64,000 bases of DNA. It comes from Algoriphagus aestuarii (GTDB lineage: Bacteria > Bacteroidota > Bacteroidia > Cytophagales > Cyclobacteriaceae). How positions within the stretch are numbered: the first letter of the stretch is position 1; every line of letters begins with the position of its first letter. Of this stretch, positions 28,177-36,770 are shown one piece after another. The notes under the pieces are model-generated. The model saw only the letters and a program-made list of their open reading frames with translations. It made no database searches and was not told the origin of the DNA. The stretch is taken from contig JAFIDK010000003.1 in NCBI GenBank assembly GCA_017051695.1, positions 413,426 through 477,425 of the forward strand, in the 5' to 3' direction. A program made the translations under genes and the position numbers.

Positions 28177-29896
28177 GGTATTTGCCTTCTTTAATTTTTT
28201 GGGGAAGTTTATCTGATGCTTCTGGGCTTTTTTCAGCTTTTTTCCAGTAGCTGATAGCTTCAGATTTATTCCCTAAATGATATAAAATGTCTCCATAATG
28301 CTCCAACATCACGCCGCTTGGATCTGATTCATGCTCCATTGCTAGATCCATGAATTTTTTAGCGCCTTCGTAATCTCCACTTTGGAACAAAACCCATGCA
28401 TGTGTATCAAGGAAAGTGCCATTATTTGGAAATCTTTTAACAACTTTCTCTGACATGGATTTCGCTTTCTCTAGATCCTGCTTTTCCAGGGATAGGAAAT
28501 AGGCATAATTGTTCAATACTTGCTCGTCATTAGGATTGAGCTTCACTGCCATGTCAAAGTTCTCGAAGGCTTTCTTTTTCTCACCTAGATTATAATAGGC
28601 GTTGCCTAGGGCGCCATAGGTGGCCTGATCCAAACCAAGGTTCTTTCCCGCATTGAGATTCATGGATTTTTCTAAAGAAATCACCGCAGCGGAATCTTTT
28701 TTCATGGCATTCTTGATCACTCCATCATAAAACCAAAACTCAGGTCGATCAGGGAATTCGTCCACTCCCATGATCGTGAATTTCTCCACCTCAGCGAAAT
28801 CTGCATTTTCCCCAAATGAATTGGTAATTACCTGCTCTAATAATTCTGCATTTTGAGGGTCGATTTGAAGTGATTTTTTGAAGTTTAATATCCCTTCTTC
28901 TTTTTTGCCATCCTTCATTCTCCTTTTGCCGATGGAGGCAAAAATAGCTGCATCCTGTGGATGGTTTAAAAGCATTAATTCTTCCAGCTGATCTAAAAGT
29001 GAATCCCTTTCAGAAGTCTGCATTTCATTAAAAATGGACTCAAAGGCCTGAGATTCTACCAAAGGATCCAAATCGGGATTAGAGAAAGCAGTAATGATCG
29101 ATTTTTCAGAAAGTTCGATTTGCCCTTTTTCTTTCTGAAGGGTATAGGCAGCCATATGAAGCTCCGGCTGGTTTGGAAACTTTGCTATTTCCTGATTGAC
29201 CAATTCCAATGCTTGGTCTATTCGGTTATTGTTATAAAGAATTTCTACCAAGTTGAGGACATAATCAGGATTACCAGATTTTGCTTCAATCAGACGCATT
29301 CCTTCCTCTATCGCCTTGTCGAGATTATTGTTCTTTAAATAAATTCGTTGTTTTTGGGCTGTAACAGGCTCCAGAACTCCATAAAATTCCTCTGCCCGAT
29401 CCAATGCTACAAGTGCTTTGTCATATTCTCCGACGTTTAGGTAAATGGAAGCCAGGTCCAGATTGTATTGTTGGTTGTTTTCCCCATCTGCAGTTAGCCT
29501 ATCCAAAATTTCTGCAGCTTTTAATGGCTGCTTCAAATTGGTATAAATTTCAGCTACCATCAAAGAGTAATATTTGTTTTCAATATCCAAATCGGCAGCT
29601 TTCACCGCATAGGGAAGTGCCTTTTCCGGCTTATTTCCTCTTAGTAATACTTCAGCGATTTTATAATTGATCGCCGGCTCCTCAGGAGTAAATTCAAGTG
29701 CTTTTTGTAAATAAAAATAAGACTTATCCAGTTCTCCAAGCACCAGGTATTTTTCTCCCTCTATGTAATAGCGAGTTGACTTGGCTTCAGTTTCCTGAGC
29801 CTTCCTTTCCTTTTTGGAAAGTTTTTCCTGGGAGAATCCTATCGAAGTGCTAATGAATAGGACAAATGTTATCTGAAGAAATCTATTGAAAATCAC
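28169..29896 (-). CDS. Exported TPR-repeat protein
   Basis: This 575-residue protein has a signal peptide (about 1-22, ending IGFSQ) and then almost entirely tetratricopeptide repeats. At least ten repeats are recognisable by spaced 'G...A..Y..KAL...P' patterns such as 'YFYLQKALEFTPEEPAINY' and 'FENFDMAVKLNPNDEQVLNNYAYFL'. TPR proteins are scaffolds, here in the periplasm. The start is a GTG at 29896 with a -7 element 29 bases upstream. It heads the TPR-DUF4292-EnvC-like operon, an order common in this phylum. The partner is unknown. Confidence 0.85.
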   Translation of the reverse strand: MIFNRFLQITFVLFISTSIGFSQEKLSKKERKAQETEAKSTRYYIEGEKYLVLGELDKSYFYLQKALEFTPEEPAINYKIAEVLLRGNKPEKALPYAVKAADLDIENKYYSLMVAEIYTNLKQPLKAAEILDRLTADGENNQQYNLDLASIYLNVGEYDKALVALDRAEEFYGVLEPVTAQKQRIYLKNNNLDKAIEEGMRLIEAKSGNPDYVLNLVEILYNNNRIDQALELVNQEIAKFPNQPELHMAAYTLQKEKGQIELSEKSIITAFSNPDLDPLVESQAFESIFNEMQTSERDSLLDQLEELMLLNHPQDAAIFASIGKRRMKDGKKEEGILNFKKSLQIDPQNAELLEQVITNSFGENADFAEVEKFTIMGVDEFPDRPEFWFYDGVIKNAMKKDSAAVISLEKSMNLNAGKNLGLDQATYGALGNAYYNLGEKKKAFENFDMAVKLNPNDEQVLNNYAYFLSLEKQDLEKAKSMSEKVVKRFPNNGTFLDTHAWVLFQSGDYEGAKKFMDLAMEHESDPSGVMLEHYGDILYHLGNKSEAISYWKKAEKSPEASDKLPQKIKEGKYHE

Positions 29897-29924
29897 GTGT
29901 ATCGGAGTGTTCTGCTTAAGAATA

Positions 29925-29932
29925 CAAACATA
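29925..29932 (-). promoter_or_regulatory. Probable -7 promoter element of the TPR-DUF4292-EnvC operon
   Basis: The minus strand reads TATGTTTG, matching TAnnTTTG, 28 bases before the GTG start, which supports that start. No clear -33 TTTG is present. Confidence 0.48.
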
Positions 29933-30058
29933 ATGCCTTTTATGGAATTTGGCAGGTATTTGAGATTAGGATGGAATAGATTGAATTTGAATCCAATTTC
30001 CAATAGTTGCATAACGACTTTTTGTTAAAATTGATCCCCAAAAGCCTAATAATTTTAC

Positions 30059-31567
30059 TTAAGTGGTTTTGGATTGGCGCCTGAGGTAGGTTTTGATCTG
30101 ATCTTTTTCAAACATCCAGATAATCAGTCCGAAAAGTAAAACTAGACTGTTTTTCAACAAGAAATTGAGGGTAGGTTGATCGAGATCCAGGTAAAAACCT
30201 CCATAACTTATCAAAAAGGCAAGGATTAAATAACTGATGCCTTTACCGGTTTGGTAAGGGATGGGGTAATATTTTTGACCATAGAGGTAGCAAAGCAAGC
30301 ACATAACAAAATAGCAGGAAATCGTGCTGAGTGCTCCTCCCATATATCCCCAGATAGGCACAAAAAAGAAAATAATAGCAATGGTCAGGATTGCTCCGAT
30401 CAAAGTAATCCAAAAACTATATTTAGTTTGATCAGTGATTTTAAACCAAATTGAAAGGTTGAAATAAATGCCCAAAAGCAAATACCCCATCAATAGCGTC
30501 GGTACTATAAATAGCCCTTCTTCATAACCTGATTGCCTTAAAAAAAGTGGACCCATCCAGTTTAAATTCACTGAAATGGCGATCATCAGTAGTGTGCAAA
30601 AAATGATAAAAGCATGCATCACCTTTGCATAAAGAATTGGGGAGTTTTTGTCCTGGGATTGCTTAAAGAAAAATGGTTCAGCAGCATATTTAAATGCCTG
30701 AATAACCAAATTCATCAAAATCGCCAATTTGAAATTTGCTCCAAATATTCCGCCTGCCTCCCTGGCAGTAAGTCCTGCATAGAAATTTGGTGGCAATACG
30801 TATTCAAATAAAAATCTGGAAAATAATTCATTGGTCACCCCGGCAAGTCCCATGAAAAGCAGTGGAATGGAATAGGTCCACATGGGTTTGATGATTTCAC
30901 TCTCCAATTTGAACCGGAAAAAACCGGCCTTCCACCAAACAAAAGGAATAATCAACCCATTGGCAAGCAAGTTAGAAAGCAAAATATACTCTACTCCCCA
31001 CTCAGATCTATAGCCGATAAAACCATCCTGGATAATGCCATTGGCAATAAAATAGGGGAAACCAACAATCAGAAGAAGATTGAAAAATATGTTGAGAAGG
31101 ATGTTAAATATCTTTGTGCCGGCAAAGACCAACGCCTTATTTTCAAGTCGAAGTTTGGCGAATGGAATGGCTAATATTGCGTCAAAGGAAAGGATTATCG
31201 CTGTCCACCTGAATAAATAGGCCTGTCCGGGGTATTCCAACCACTCGGCTAACCAAGGTGCAAGTAGAAATAATCCCGAGCCCAGCAATACCGTGCTGGT
31301 GAGAAGCATGGATTGGGTAGAATTATAAACTCTTGTTGGATCCAGGTTTTTGCCGGTGGAAAATCTAAAAAATGTGGTCTCCATCCCATAGGTGAATACG
31401 ATATTCATAAAACCTATGAGAGCATAGATACTCGTGAACGAACCCATAGCCTCTTTGGTGAGGTATTCGGTGTACACGATAATCATTAAAAAATTAATTG
31501 ACCTGCCGAGAATACTACTCAGACCATAGACAGCGGTTTGACCGGCAAGTTTTTTGAAATTGCTCAT
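30059..31567 (-). CDS. Oligosaccharide flippase / polysaccharide biosynthesis membrane protein
   Basis: This 502-residue protein has 12-14 hydrophobic segments. It begins 'MSNFKKLAGQTAVYGLSSILGRSINFLMIIVYTEYL', the typical first helix of Wzx/MATE-like flippases, followed by 'FTYGMETTFFRFST'. Members move lipid-linked glycans or lipid II-like molecules across the inner membrane. It lies 15 bases downstream of the enoyl-CoA hydratase gene on the same strand and upstream of the TPR operon. This placement, rather than one in a capsule cluster, is also seen elsewhere in Bacteroidota, so the substrate stays open. Confidence 0.87.
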   Translation of the reverse strand: MSNFKKLAGQTAVYGLSSILGRSINFLMIIVYTEYLTKEAMGSFTSIYALIGFMNIVFTYGMETTFFRFSTGKNLDPTRVYNSTQSMLLTSTVLLGSGLFLLAPWLAEWLEYPGQAYLFRWTAIILSFDAILAIPFAKLRLENKALVFAGTKIFNILLNIFFNLLLIVGFPYFIANGIIQDGFIGYRSEWGVEYILLSNLLANGLIIPFVWWKAGFFRFKLESEIIKPMWTYSIPLLFMGLAGVTNELFSRFLFEYVLPPNFYAGLTAREAGGIFGANFKLAILMNLVIQAFKYAAEPFFFKQSQDKNSPILYAKVMHAFIIFCTLLMIAISVNLNWMGPLFLRQSGYEEGLFIVPTLLMGYLLLGIYFNLSIWFKITDQTKYSFWITLIGAILTIAIIFFFVPIWGYMGGALSTISCYFVMCLLCYLYGQKYYPIPYQTGKGISYLILAFLISYGGFYLDLDQPTLNFLLKNSLVLLFGLIIWMFEKDQIKTYLRRQSKTT

Positions 31568-31582
31568 AAGAGAGAAAATCGG

Positions 31583-32368
31583 TTATTCTCCCTTGAAGTT
31601 CGGTTTTCTTTTTTCAAGAAATGCAGTAGTTCCTTCCTTATAATCACCTGATTTGACGCATCTGGCAAAAGAATTGGCTTCAGTCTGAAATCCATTTTCA
31701 TCTGATAGGTAGACAGCATTGACACAATCTATAATCATGCCGATTGCCAAAGGAGCCTTGCTTACTATTTTAGTGACGATTTCTTCTGCTTTTGCGATCG
31801 CATCCGCTTTGGTAGGTAAAACATGGTTGACAAGTCCCAAAGTCACGGCTTCATTGGCATCTATCATGTCGCCTGTCATCATCAGTTCATTGGCTTTTCC
31901 TCTTCCGATCAAAATAGTCAGTCTTTGGGTTCCTCCATATCCTGGAATAATGCCTAGGTTGACTTCAGGTTGGCCAAATTTAGCATTGGCAGTAGCCACT
32001 CTCATATGGCATGCCATAGCCAGTTCGCAACCGCCTCCAAGGGTAAAACCATTGGTAACTGCAATAACGGGTTTGTGGAGATTTTCTATCATACTGAAAA
32101 TTTCCTGACCGTTTTCAGCGAATTTTCTTGCGTTCACTTCATTCAAATCCGCTATTTCACTGATGTCAGCTCCCGCTATAAAAGCTCGCTCTCCGGCACC
32201 GGTGATAATAACTGCTTTGATAGACTTGCTGTCTGCAACTTCCTCAAAAATTGCTTTTAATTCTTCAAGAGTTGCAAAGTTGAGCGCATTCATTTTTTCT
32301 TCGCGGTTGACGGTCAAATAAAGAATGCCTTCTTTTACCTCTGTCAGAATATTATTGTATTCAGCCAT
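31583..32368 (-). CDS. Enoyl-CoA hydratase/isomerase family protein
   Basis: This 261-residue crotonase-fold enzyme keeps both catalytic glutamates of true 2-enoyl-CoA hydratases: E115 in 'GGGCELAMACHM' and E135 in 'FGQPEVNLGIIPGYGGTQRL', spaced 20 residues as in the mitochondrial enzyme. The oxyanion-hole segment 'RAFIAGADI' is intact. It hydrates a trans-2-enoyl-CoA in fatty-acid or butyrate-type metabolism. It has its own clear promoter and is followed after 15 bases by the flippase gene. Chain-length preference cannot be told. Confidence 0.92.
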   Translation of the reverse strand: MAEYNNILTEVKEGILYLTVNREEKMNALNFATLEELKAIFEEVADSKSIKAVIITGAGERAFIAGADISEIADLNEVNARKFAENGQEIFSMIENLHKPVIAVTNGFTLGGGCELAMACHMRVATANAKFGQPEVNLGIIPGYGGTQRLTILIGRGKANELMMTGDMIDANEAVTLGLVNHVLPTKADAIAKAEEIVTKIVSKAPLAIGMIIDCVNAVYLSDENGFQTEANSFARCVKSGDYKEGTTAFLEKRKPNFKGE

Positions 32369-32389
32369 AAAACGTCTTTCTGTTTAAAA

Positions 32390-32420
32390 CAAATATACAA
32401 GCAGGGTCGCCAATCCCAAA
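32390..32420 (-). promoter_or_regulatory. Promoter of the enoyl-CoA hydratase gene
   Basis: On the minus strand a -33 TTTG (32417-32420) is followed after 19 bases by the -7 element TATATTTG (32390-32397), 22 bases before the ATG. It fits TTTG-N19-TAnnTTTG. Confidence 0.68.
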
Positions 32421-32533
32421 TTTTGTGACTTAGAAAAATGCATCAAACTGTGAGACCATTGAGTTTTAAATAGTTTTATTTCAAAGGATTTATCTTAATT
32501 TCCTCTACCCAAAATTCCCACCGCCATTTTTAT

Positions 32534-32541
32534 TACTTTTG
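32534..32541 (+). promoter_or_regulatory. Probable -7 promoter element of the isocitrate dehydrogenase gene
   Basis: The sequence TACTTTTG matches TAnnTTTG and ends 37 bases before the ATG at 32579. No convincing TTTG lies 19 bases upstream. Confidence 0.42.
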
Positions 32542-32578
32542 TGGCAAATTCAGTTTTAACAACATCCACTATTATATT

Positions 32579-34033
32579 ATGTCTTCAAAAAGAAAAATCA
32601 CAGTGGCTTATGGTGACGGGATCGGTCCTGAAATCATGAAAGCGACTTTGGCAATCCTAGAAGCTGCAGGGGCTCAATTAGAATACGATGTCATCGAAAT
32701 CGGTGAGCAGGTTTATCTCAAAGGGATTTCCTCCGGTATGGAGCCAAGTGCTTTTGAATCACTTAAAGAAACCAAGGTGTTTTTGAAGGCGCCGATCACT
32801 ACGCCTCAGGGTGGGGGATTTAAATCTTTGAATGTCACTACCAGAACATCATTTGGTCTATATGCAAACGTGAGACCTTGCAAATCATTTTCTCCTTTTA
32901 TCCGAACTCACTTCCCTAAGACGGATTTGGTGATCATCCGGGAAAATGAAGAAGATTTATATTCTGGGATTGAGCATAGACAGACTCAGGAAGTTTGTCA
33001 GTCTCTGAAATTGATTTCTAAGCCAGGTTCAGAGAAGATTATCCGATATGCATTTGAGTACGCAAAAAAATACGGTCGTAAAAAAGTGACCTGTATGACC
33101 AAGGATAATATTATGAAAATTGCAGATGGGCTATTCCATAGGACATTTGATGAGGTTGCTAAAGAATATCCAGAAATTCAGACTGATCATAAGATCATCG
33201 ATATCGGAACAGCACTGATCGCAGACAGACCGGAAATGTTTGATGTGATAGTGACATTAAACTTGTACGGCGACATTATTTCTGATGTAGCTGCTCAGGT
33301 GACAGGTTCTGTTGGATTGGGTGGTTCGGCAAATGTGGGCGAAGAAGTAGCCATGTTTGAAGCTATCCACGGTTCTGCTCCTGACATCACTGGTATGGGC
33401 ATCGCTAACCCTTCCGGATTGCTGAATGGAGCCATCATGATGCTGGTTCACATCGGGCAGCCTGAAGTTGCTGAGAAAGTGGCCAATGCCTGGATGAAAA
33501 CTCTGGAAGATGGAATTCATACAGGAGACATTTACCAAGAAGGACTTTCATCCAAGAAAGTCGGAACAGAAGAATTTGCCAATGCAGTAATCGAAAGAAT
33601 CGGCCAGGTTCCGGCTAAAATGATTCCTGCATCATTTGACAAAGAGAGTACAGAACCAATGAATATTTTTGTTTCTGAAAGACCAAAGCAGAAAAAAGAA
33701 CTTATCGGAGTAGACGTGTTTCTTGACTGGGACGAAAGCGGAAGAGATCCGCAAGTTCTTGGGGAGAAACTTCGTCAGCTTAACGTGGAGGGATTACAAT
33801 TACAATTGATCACCAACCGTGGGATCAAAGTATTCCCAGGTGGAATGAAAGAGACTTTCTGCACTGACCACTGGAGATGTAGATTCCAAAATGCGGAAAT
33901 GTCTCCTATCAAGCATTCTTTGGTTACAGAACTTCTAAACCAAATCGATGCAAAGGGATTTGATTTTATTAAGACTGAAAACCTGTATTCGTTTGATGGA
34001 GTAAGAGGATATTCACTATCTCAAGGAGAATAA
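32579..34033 (+). CDS. icd: Isocitrate dehydrogenase (long form with C-terminal extension)
   Basis: This is a 484-residue TCA-cycle enzyme of the isocitrate/isopropylmalate dehydrogenase family. It has 'YGDGIGPEIM' at the start, 'VIIRENEEDLYSGIE', and metal-binding aspartates in 'NLYGDIISD' (D232, D236). The cofactor loop is 'IHGSAPDITGMGIANPSG' with D269-I270. In the family an Asp there usually marks NAD use, whereas NADP enzymes have Lys-Tyr, so cofactor choice needs care. About 140 extra C-terminal residues after the catalytic core match the longer isocitrate dehydrogenases known from Thermus and alphaproteobacteria. It is a single gene with its own promoter element and terminator. Confidence 0.9.
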   Translation: MSSKRKITVAYGDGIGPEIMKATLAILEAAGAQLEYDVIEIGEQVYLKGISSGMEPSAFESLKETKVFLKAPITTPQGGGFKSLNVTTRTSFGLYANVRPCKSFSPFIRTHFPKTDLVIIRENEEDLYSGIEHRQTQEVCQSLKLISKPGSEKIIRYAFEYAKKYGRKKVTCMTKDNIMKIADGLFHRTFDEVAKEYPEIQTDHKIIDIGTALIADRPEMFDVIVTLNLYGDIISDVAAQVTGSVGLGGSANVGEEVAMFEAIHGSAPDITGMGIANPSGLLNGAIMMLVHIGQPEVAEKVANAWMKTLEDGIHTGDIYQEGLSSKKVGTEEFANAVIERIGQVPAKMIPASFDKESTEPMNIFVSERPKQKKELIGVDVFLDWDESGRDPQVLGEKLRQLNVEGLQLQLITNRGIKVFPGGMKETFCTDHWRCRFQNAEMSPIKHSLVTELLNQIDAKGFDFIKTENLYSFDGVRGYSLSQGE

Positions 34034-34068
34034 GCGAATCTGAAGATTATAATTTAGTAAAGGGATTT

Positions 34069-34093
34069 GGGAAACCATTTCCCTTTCTTTTTT
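34069..34093 (+). terminator. Intrinsic terminator after icd
   Basis: A six-base stem GGGAAA/TTTCCC with the loop CCA is followed by TTTCTTTTTT, 36 bases after the icd stop. Confidence 0.75.
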
Positions 34094-34152
34094 CAAATTT
34101 GATTTTATGGCCGGCTACTTGGTACTTTGTATCGAGTACAGGTATCTAAATT

Positions 34153-35442
34153 ATGTCCAAAAAAGTTTTAATCATTACTTATTATTGGCCGCCAAGTGGA
34201 GGAAGTGGGGTGCAGCGCTGGCTGAAATTCGCTAAATACCTTCCAGAAGCAGGTTGGGAGCCGGTTATTTTTACTCCCGAAAACCCTGACTTTGATCTCA
34301 AAGATGAAGGTTTGACTGATGAAGTTTCTCCTCAATTAGAAGTGATAAAATTCCCAATATGGGAGCCTTATCAGCTTTTGGATAAAATTCGCGGAAAAAA
34401 AGAGACTCATCCAGGCAGGGTATTGGAACAAAAGGAAAAGGGTTGGATTGAGAAGGCGGCGATTTGGTTGCGGGCAAATCTGATCGTGCCGGATCCTCGT
34501 GTTTTTTGGGTGAAACCCTCAGTGAAATTTTTGACAGATTTGATTCAAAACGGCCAGTTTCATGCCATCATTACGACCGGGCCACCTCATAGTCTGCATT
34601 TAATAGGGAGAGATCTAAAACGGAAAACAGGAATCTTTTGGCTTGCTGATTTCAGGGATCCTTGGTCTCAATGGGAGTTTTTGGACAAGCTGCCCATGCA
34701 ATCATATGTGAAGAAAAAACATGCTGAAATGGAAAAATCTGTATTGAAAGAAGCAGATGTCGTTACTACTATTTCGCCGACTTTTCAAAAAGATCTGAGC
34801 AAGCTTGCAGGAAGGAAAATAGAATTGCTGACAAATGGTTTTGACCCATCTGATATTCCCTCAGATTTCGAAGTCAAAACCAAAAAGCCTAAAAGTTTAA
34901 ATTTGGTTTATTCCGGAATAATCGATTCCATACGAAATCCAATGCCTTTATTGAATGCCATGCGGGAGGAATTTAAACCGATGAAAGAAGAGGTGAGTTT
35001 TACATTTGTGGGAAGAGTAAGTGACCAGATTCAAGAACAGATTGCTTCGGATTCCTGGTTGAGGAAGCACGTTCGATTTGCGGGTTATGTTTCCCATGAG
35101 GAGGTTTTTACCTATTATAGCGAGGCAGATTTATTGGTGTTGATTTTGACGAATACCAAGAATGCACAAGGGAATATTCCAGGTAAATTATTTGAATATT
35201 TGGCTACCAAGATACCTGTCATTGCTCTTGGTGATCCAAAAGGAGATTCTTCTTTGGTTTTGGAAGGGGCTGGTTCAGCTCCGGTGATTTCATTTGAAGA
35301 TCATGTGGGGATTCAACTTTGTTTAAGAAAATACTTTGAATCGGAAGGGAACGAGGCAAATTCCAGCTCAATTGATCAATACACTCGAAAAAATCTAAGT
35401 TTTCAACTAGCTGAATTTCTTGATGAAAGTACCCTTTCTTGA
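34153..35442 (+). CDS. Glycosyltransferase, GT4-like
   Basis: This 429-residue cytoplasmic protein has two Rossmann-like halves. The N-terminus 'VLIITYYWPPSGGSGVQRWLKFAKYL' is characteristic of GT4 glycosyltransferases of Bacteroidota. The C-terminal half carries 'LVYSGIIDSIRNPMPLL', 'FVGRVSDQI', 'VRFAGYVSHEEVFTYYSEADLLVL' and 'IPGKLFEYLATKIPVIAL', where the nucleotide-sugar donor binds. Its role is in cell-surface glycan or glycolipid synthesis. It overlaps the following aminotransferase gene by 23 bases, so the two act together, probably on an amino-sugar glycan. Donor and acceptor are unknown. Confidence 0.86.
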   Translation: MSKKVLIITYYWPPSGGSGVQRWLKFAKYLPEAGWEPVIFTPENPDFDLKDEGLTDEVSPQLEVIKFPIWEPYQLLDKIRGKKETHPGRVLEQKEKGWIEKAAIWLRANLIVPDPRVFWVKPSVKFLTDLIQNGQFHAIITTGPPHSLHLIGRDLKRKTGIFWLADFRDPWSQWEFLDKLPMQSYVKKKHAEMEKSVLKEADVVTTISPTFQKDLSKLAGRKIELLTNGFDPSDIPSDFEVKTKKPKSLNLVYSGIIDSIRNPMPLLNAMREEFKPMKEEVSFTFVGRVSDQIQEQIASDSWLRKHVRFAGYVSHEEVFTYYSEADLLVLILTNTKNAQGNIPGKLFEYLATKIPVIALGDPKGDSSLVLEGAGSAPVISFEDHVGIQLCLRKYFESEGNEANSSSIDQYTRKNLSFQLAEFLDESTLS

Positions 35443-36511
35443 TTTATCCAGAATGGAAGAATCGCTTAAAGCGGCTTTAAAAACCAAATTTGATGAAATT
35501 TTGGAAAACGGTAGGTTTTCAGGTGGTGAGGAAGTAGAAGATTTCGAACAAAGGGTTTCTGAATACTTAGGATTTACAAAAGCGATCGCTTGTGCCAATG
35601 GAACGGATGCTTTGGAGTTAGCTCTAAGAGCGTTGAATATTGGGCCAGGAGATGAGGTGATTGTTCCTGCATTAACTTGGGTCTCAACAGCTGAGGTAGT
35701 CAAAATGGTCGGAGCCACACCGATTTTTTGGGATACAGATGAATGGGGTTTGCTGAAATCAGATTGGGAAAAAGCGATAACCCCAAAAACCAAGGCAGTG
35801 ATTCCGGTTCATCTGTATGGGAAGATGGTGGATATGGAATCATTAATGACAGGATCGAAAAATCAGGAATTGTTTGTCGTTGAAGACGCTGCACAGGCTT
35901 TTGGCTCATTTCAAAAAGGCAAAGGTGCAGGAACCTGGAGTGATGTAGGGTGTCTAAGTTTTTATCCGACCAAGAATTTAGGAGCGTTAGGTGAGGCAGG
36001 AATGTGTCTAACTAATAACGTCCATATAGAAAAGAAAATTCGCTTGCTTCTCAACCATGGACAGCCAACCCGAGACCAACATGAATTGATAGGTCGTAAC
36101 AGTCGAATTGATACCCTTCAAGCAGGGTTTTTAAATGTTCAATTGGATTATTTTAAAGCAAATCTAGATTTAAGGAAAAAGTATGCAGGATTGTATTTTG
36201 AAGGATTGAACCATTTAAAAGAGATTAAACTTCCTATTGGAATTCTAAAGGAAGATCATAATGCCCACTTATTTGTGATTCAATCAAAAAAAAGGGATTC
36301 TCTTCAAAAATTCCTGGTTGAGAATGGGATAGGAACAGCAATTCATTATCCTCAAATTTTGCCTGACTTAGAACCATTCCGATGTAAAGGAAAATTTCAG
36401 AATGCAAGAAGGATCAGTCAGGAGGGACTTTCTTTGCCTCTCAACCCTTGGATGAAGAGGAACGAAATTGACTTTGTAATCCAAAAAATCTGTGAGTTTT
36501 TTGAAAAATAG
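35420..36511 (+). CDS. DegT/DnrJ/EryC1/StrS-family sugar aminotransferase
   Basis: This 363-residue PLP enzyme transaminates keto-sugar nucleotides to amino sugars. PLP forms a Schiff base with K185 in 'SFYPTKNLGALGEAG', D156 in 'VVEDAAQAFGS' contacts the pyridine nitrogen, and 'ACANGTDALELALRAL' and 'EVIVPALTWVSTAEV' are the usual PLP-phosphate and substrate segments. Two adjacent ATG codons (35420, 35423) can start it; the second gives the typical 'MKVPFLDL'. The 23-base overlap with the glycosyltransferase gene supports a joint role in a surface glycan. Confidence 0.92.
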   Translation: MMKVPFLDLSRMEESLKAALKTKFDEILENGRFSGGEEVEDFEQRVSEYLGFTKAIACANGTDALELALRALNIGPGDEVIVPALTWVSTAEVVKMVGATPIFWDTDEWGLLKSDWEKAITPKTKAVIPVHLYGKMVDMESLMTGSKNQELFVVEDAAQAFGSFQKGKGAGTWSDVGCLSFYPTKNLGALGEAGMCLTNNVHIEKKIRLLLNHGQPTRDQHELIGRNSRIDTLQAGFLNVQLDYFKANLDLRKKYAGLYFEGLNHLKEIKLPIGILKEDHNAHLFVIQSKKRDSLQKFLVENGIGTAIHYPQILPDLEPFRCKGKFQNARRISQEGLSLPLNPWMKRNEIDFVIQKICEFFEK

Positions 36512-36512
36512 G

Positions 36513-36557
36513 TGGATCCTAAACAGTTCTCATGAGAGGTGAACTATTCAGGATCCA
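36513..36557. repeat. Long imperfect hairpin after the aminotransferase gene
   Basis: TGGATCCT (36513-36520) pairs with AGGATCCA (36550-36557), and the inner arms AAACAGTTC and GAACTATTC continue the stem with two mismatches around an 11-base loop. It lies two bases after the aminotransferase stop and before the convergent small lipoprotein stop. There is no T-run on either side, so it may protect or end transcripts but is not a standard terminator. Confidence 0.65.
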
Positions 36558-36579
36558 ACAGAATTTTAGAGAGGTGATT

Positions 36580-36759
36580 CTACCATCTCATTCCTCCTCC
36601 ATACATTCCAACATTGATGGATGGCGACATCCGAACTCCTCCATAAGGGCCTCCATAATAGCTCATTCCCACGCCACCTGATACATACATATTCGAGCAG
36701 GCTGTCACCAAAAGTGATGCAGAGATGATTAAGCCAAACATGATTAATTTCTTTTTCAT
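36580..36759 (-). CDS. Small glycine-rich lipoprotein (59 residues)
   Basis: A 59-residue reading frame on the minus strand has a basic start 'MKKKLIMFGLIISASLL' and a lipobox 'VTAC' giving a lipidated cysteine at C21. The mature part is only 38 residues, rich in Gly, Met, Tyr and Ser ('SGGVGMSYYGGPYGG', 'NVGMYGGGMRW'). It starts 11 bases after the stop of the VOC-domain lipoprotein, which supports translation and cotranscription. It is shorter than common gene-calling limits. I recognise no function; small glycine-rich lipoproteins can be surface or stress-linked. Confidence 0.7.
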   Translation of the reverse strand: MKKKLIMFGLIISASLLVTACSNMYVSGGVGMSYYGGPYGGVRMSPSINVGMYGGGMRW

Positions 36760-36770
36760 CTTTTGATTGG

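Noticed and set aside
31719-32108. 129-codon plus frame inside the enoyl-CoA hydratase gene
   Set aside because: It is antisense to a gene with intact catalytic residues.
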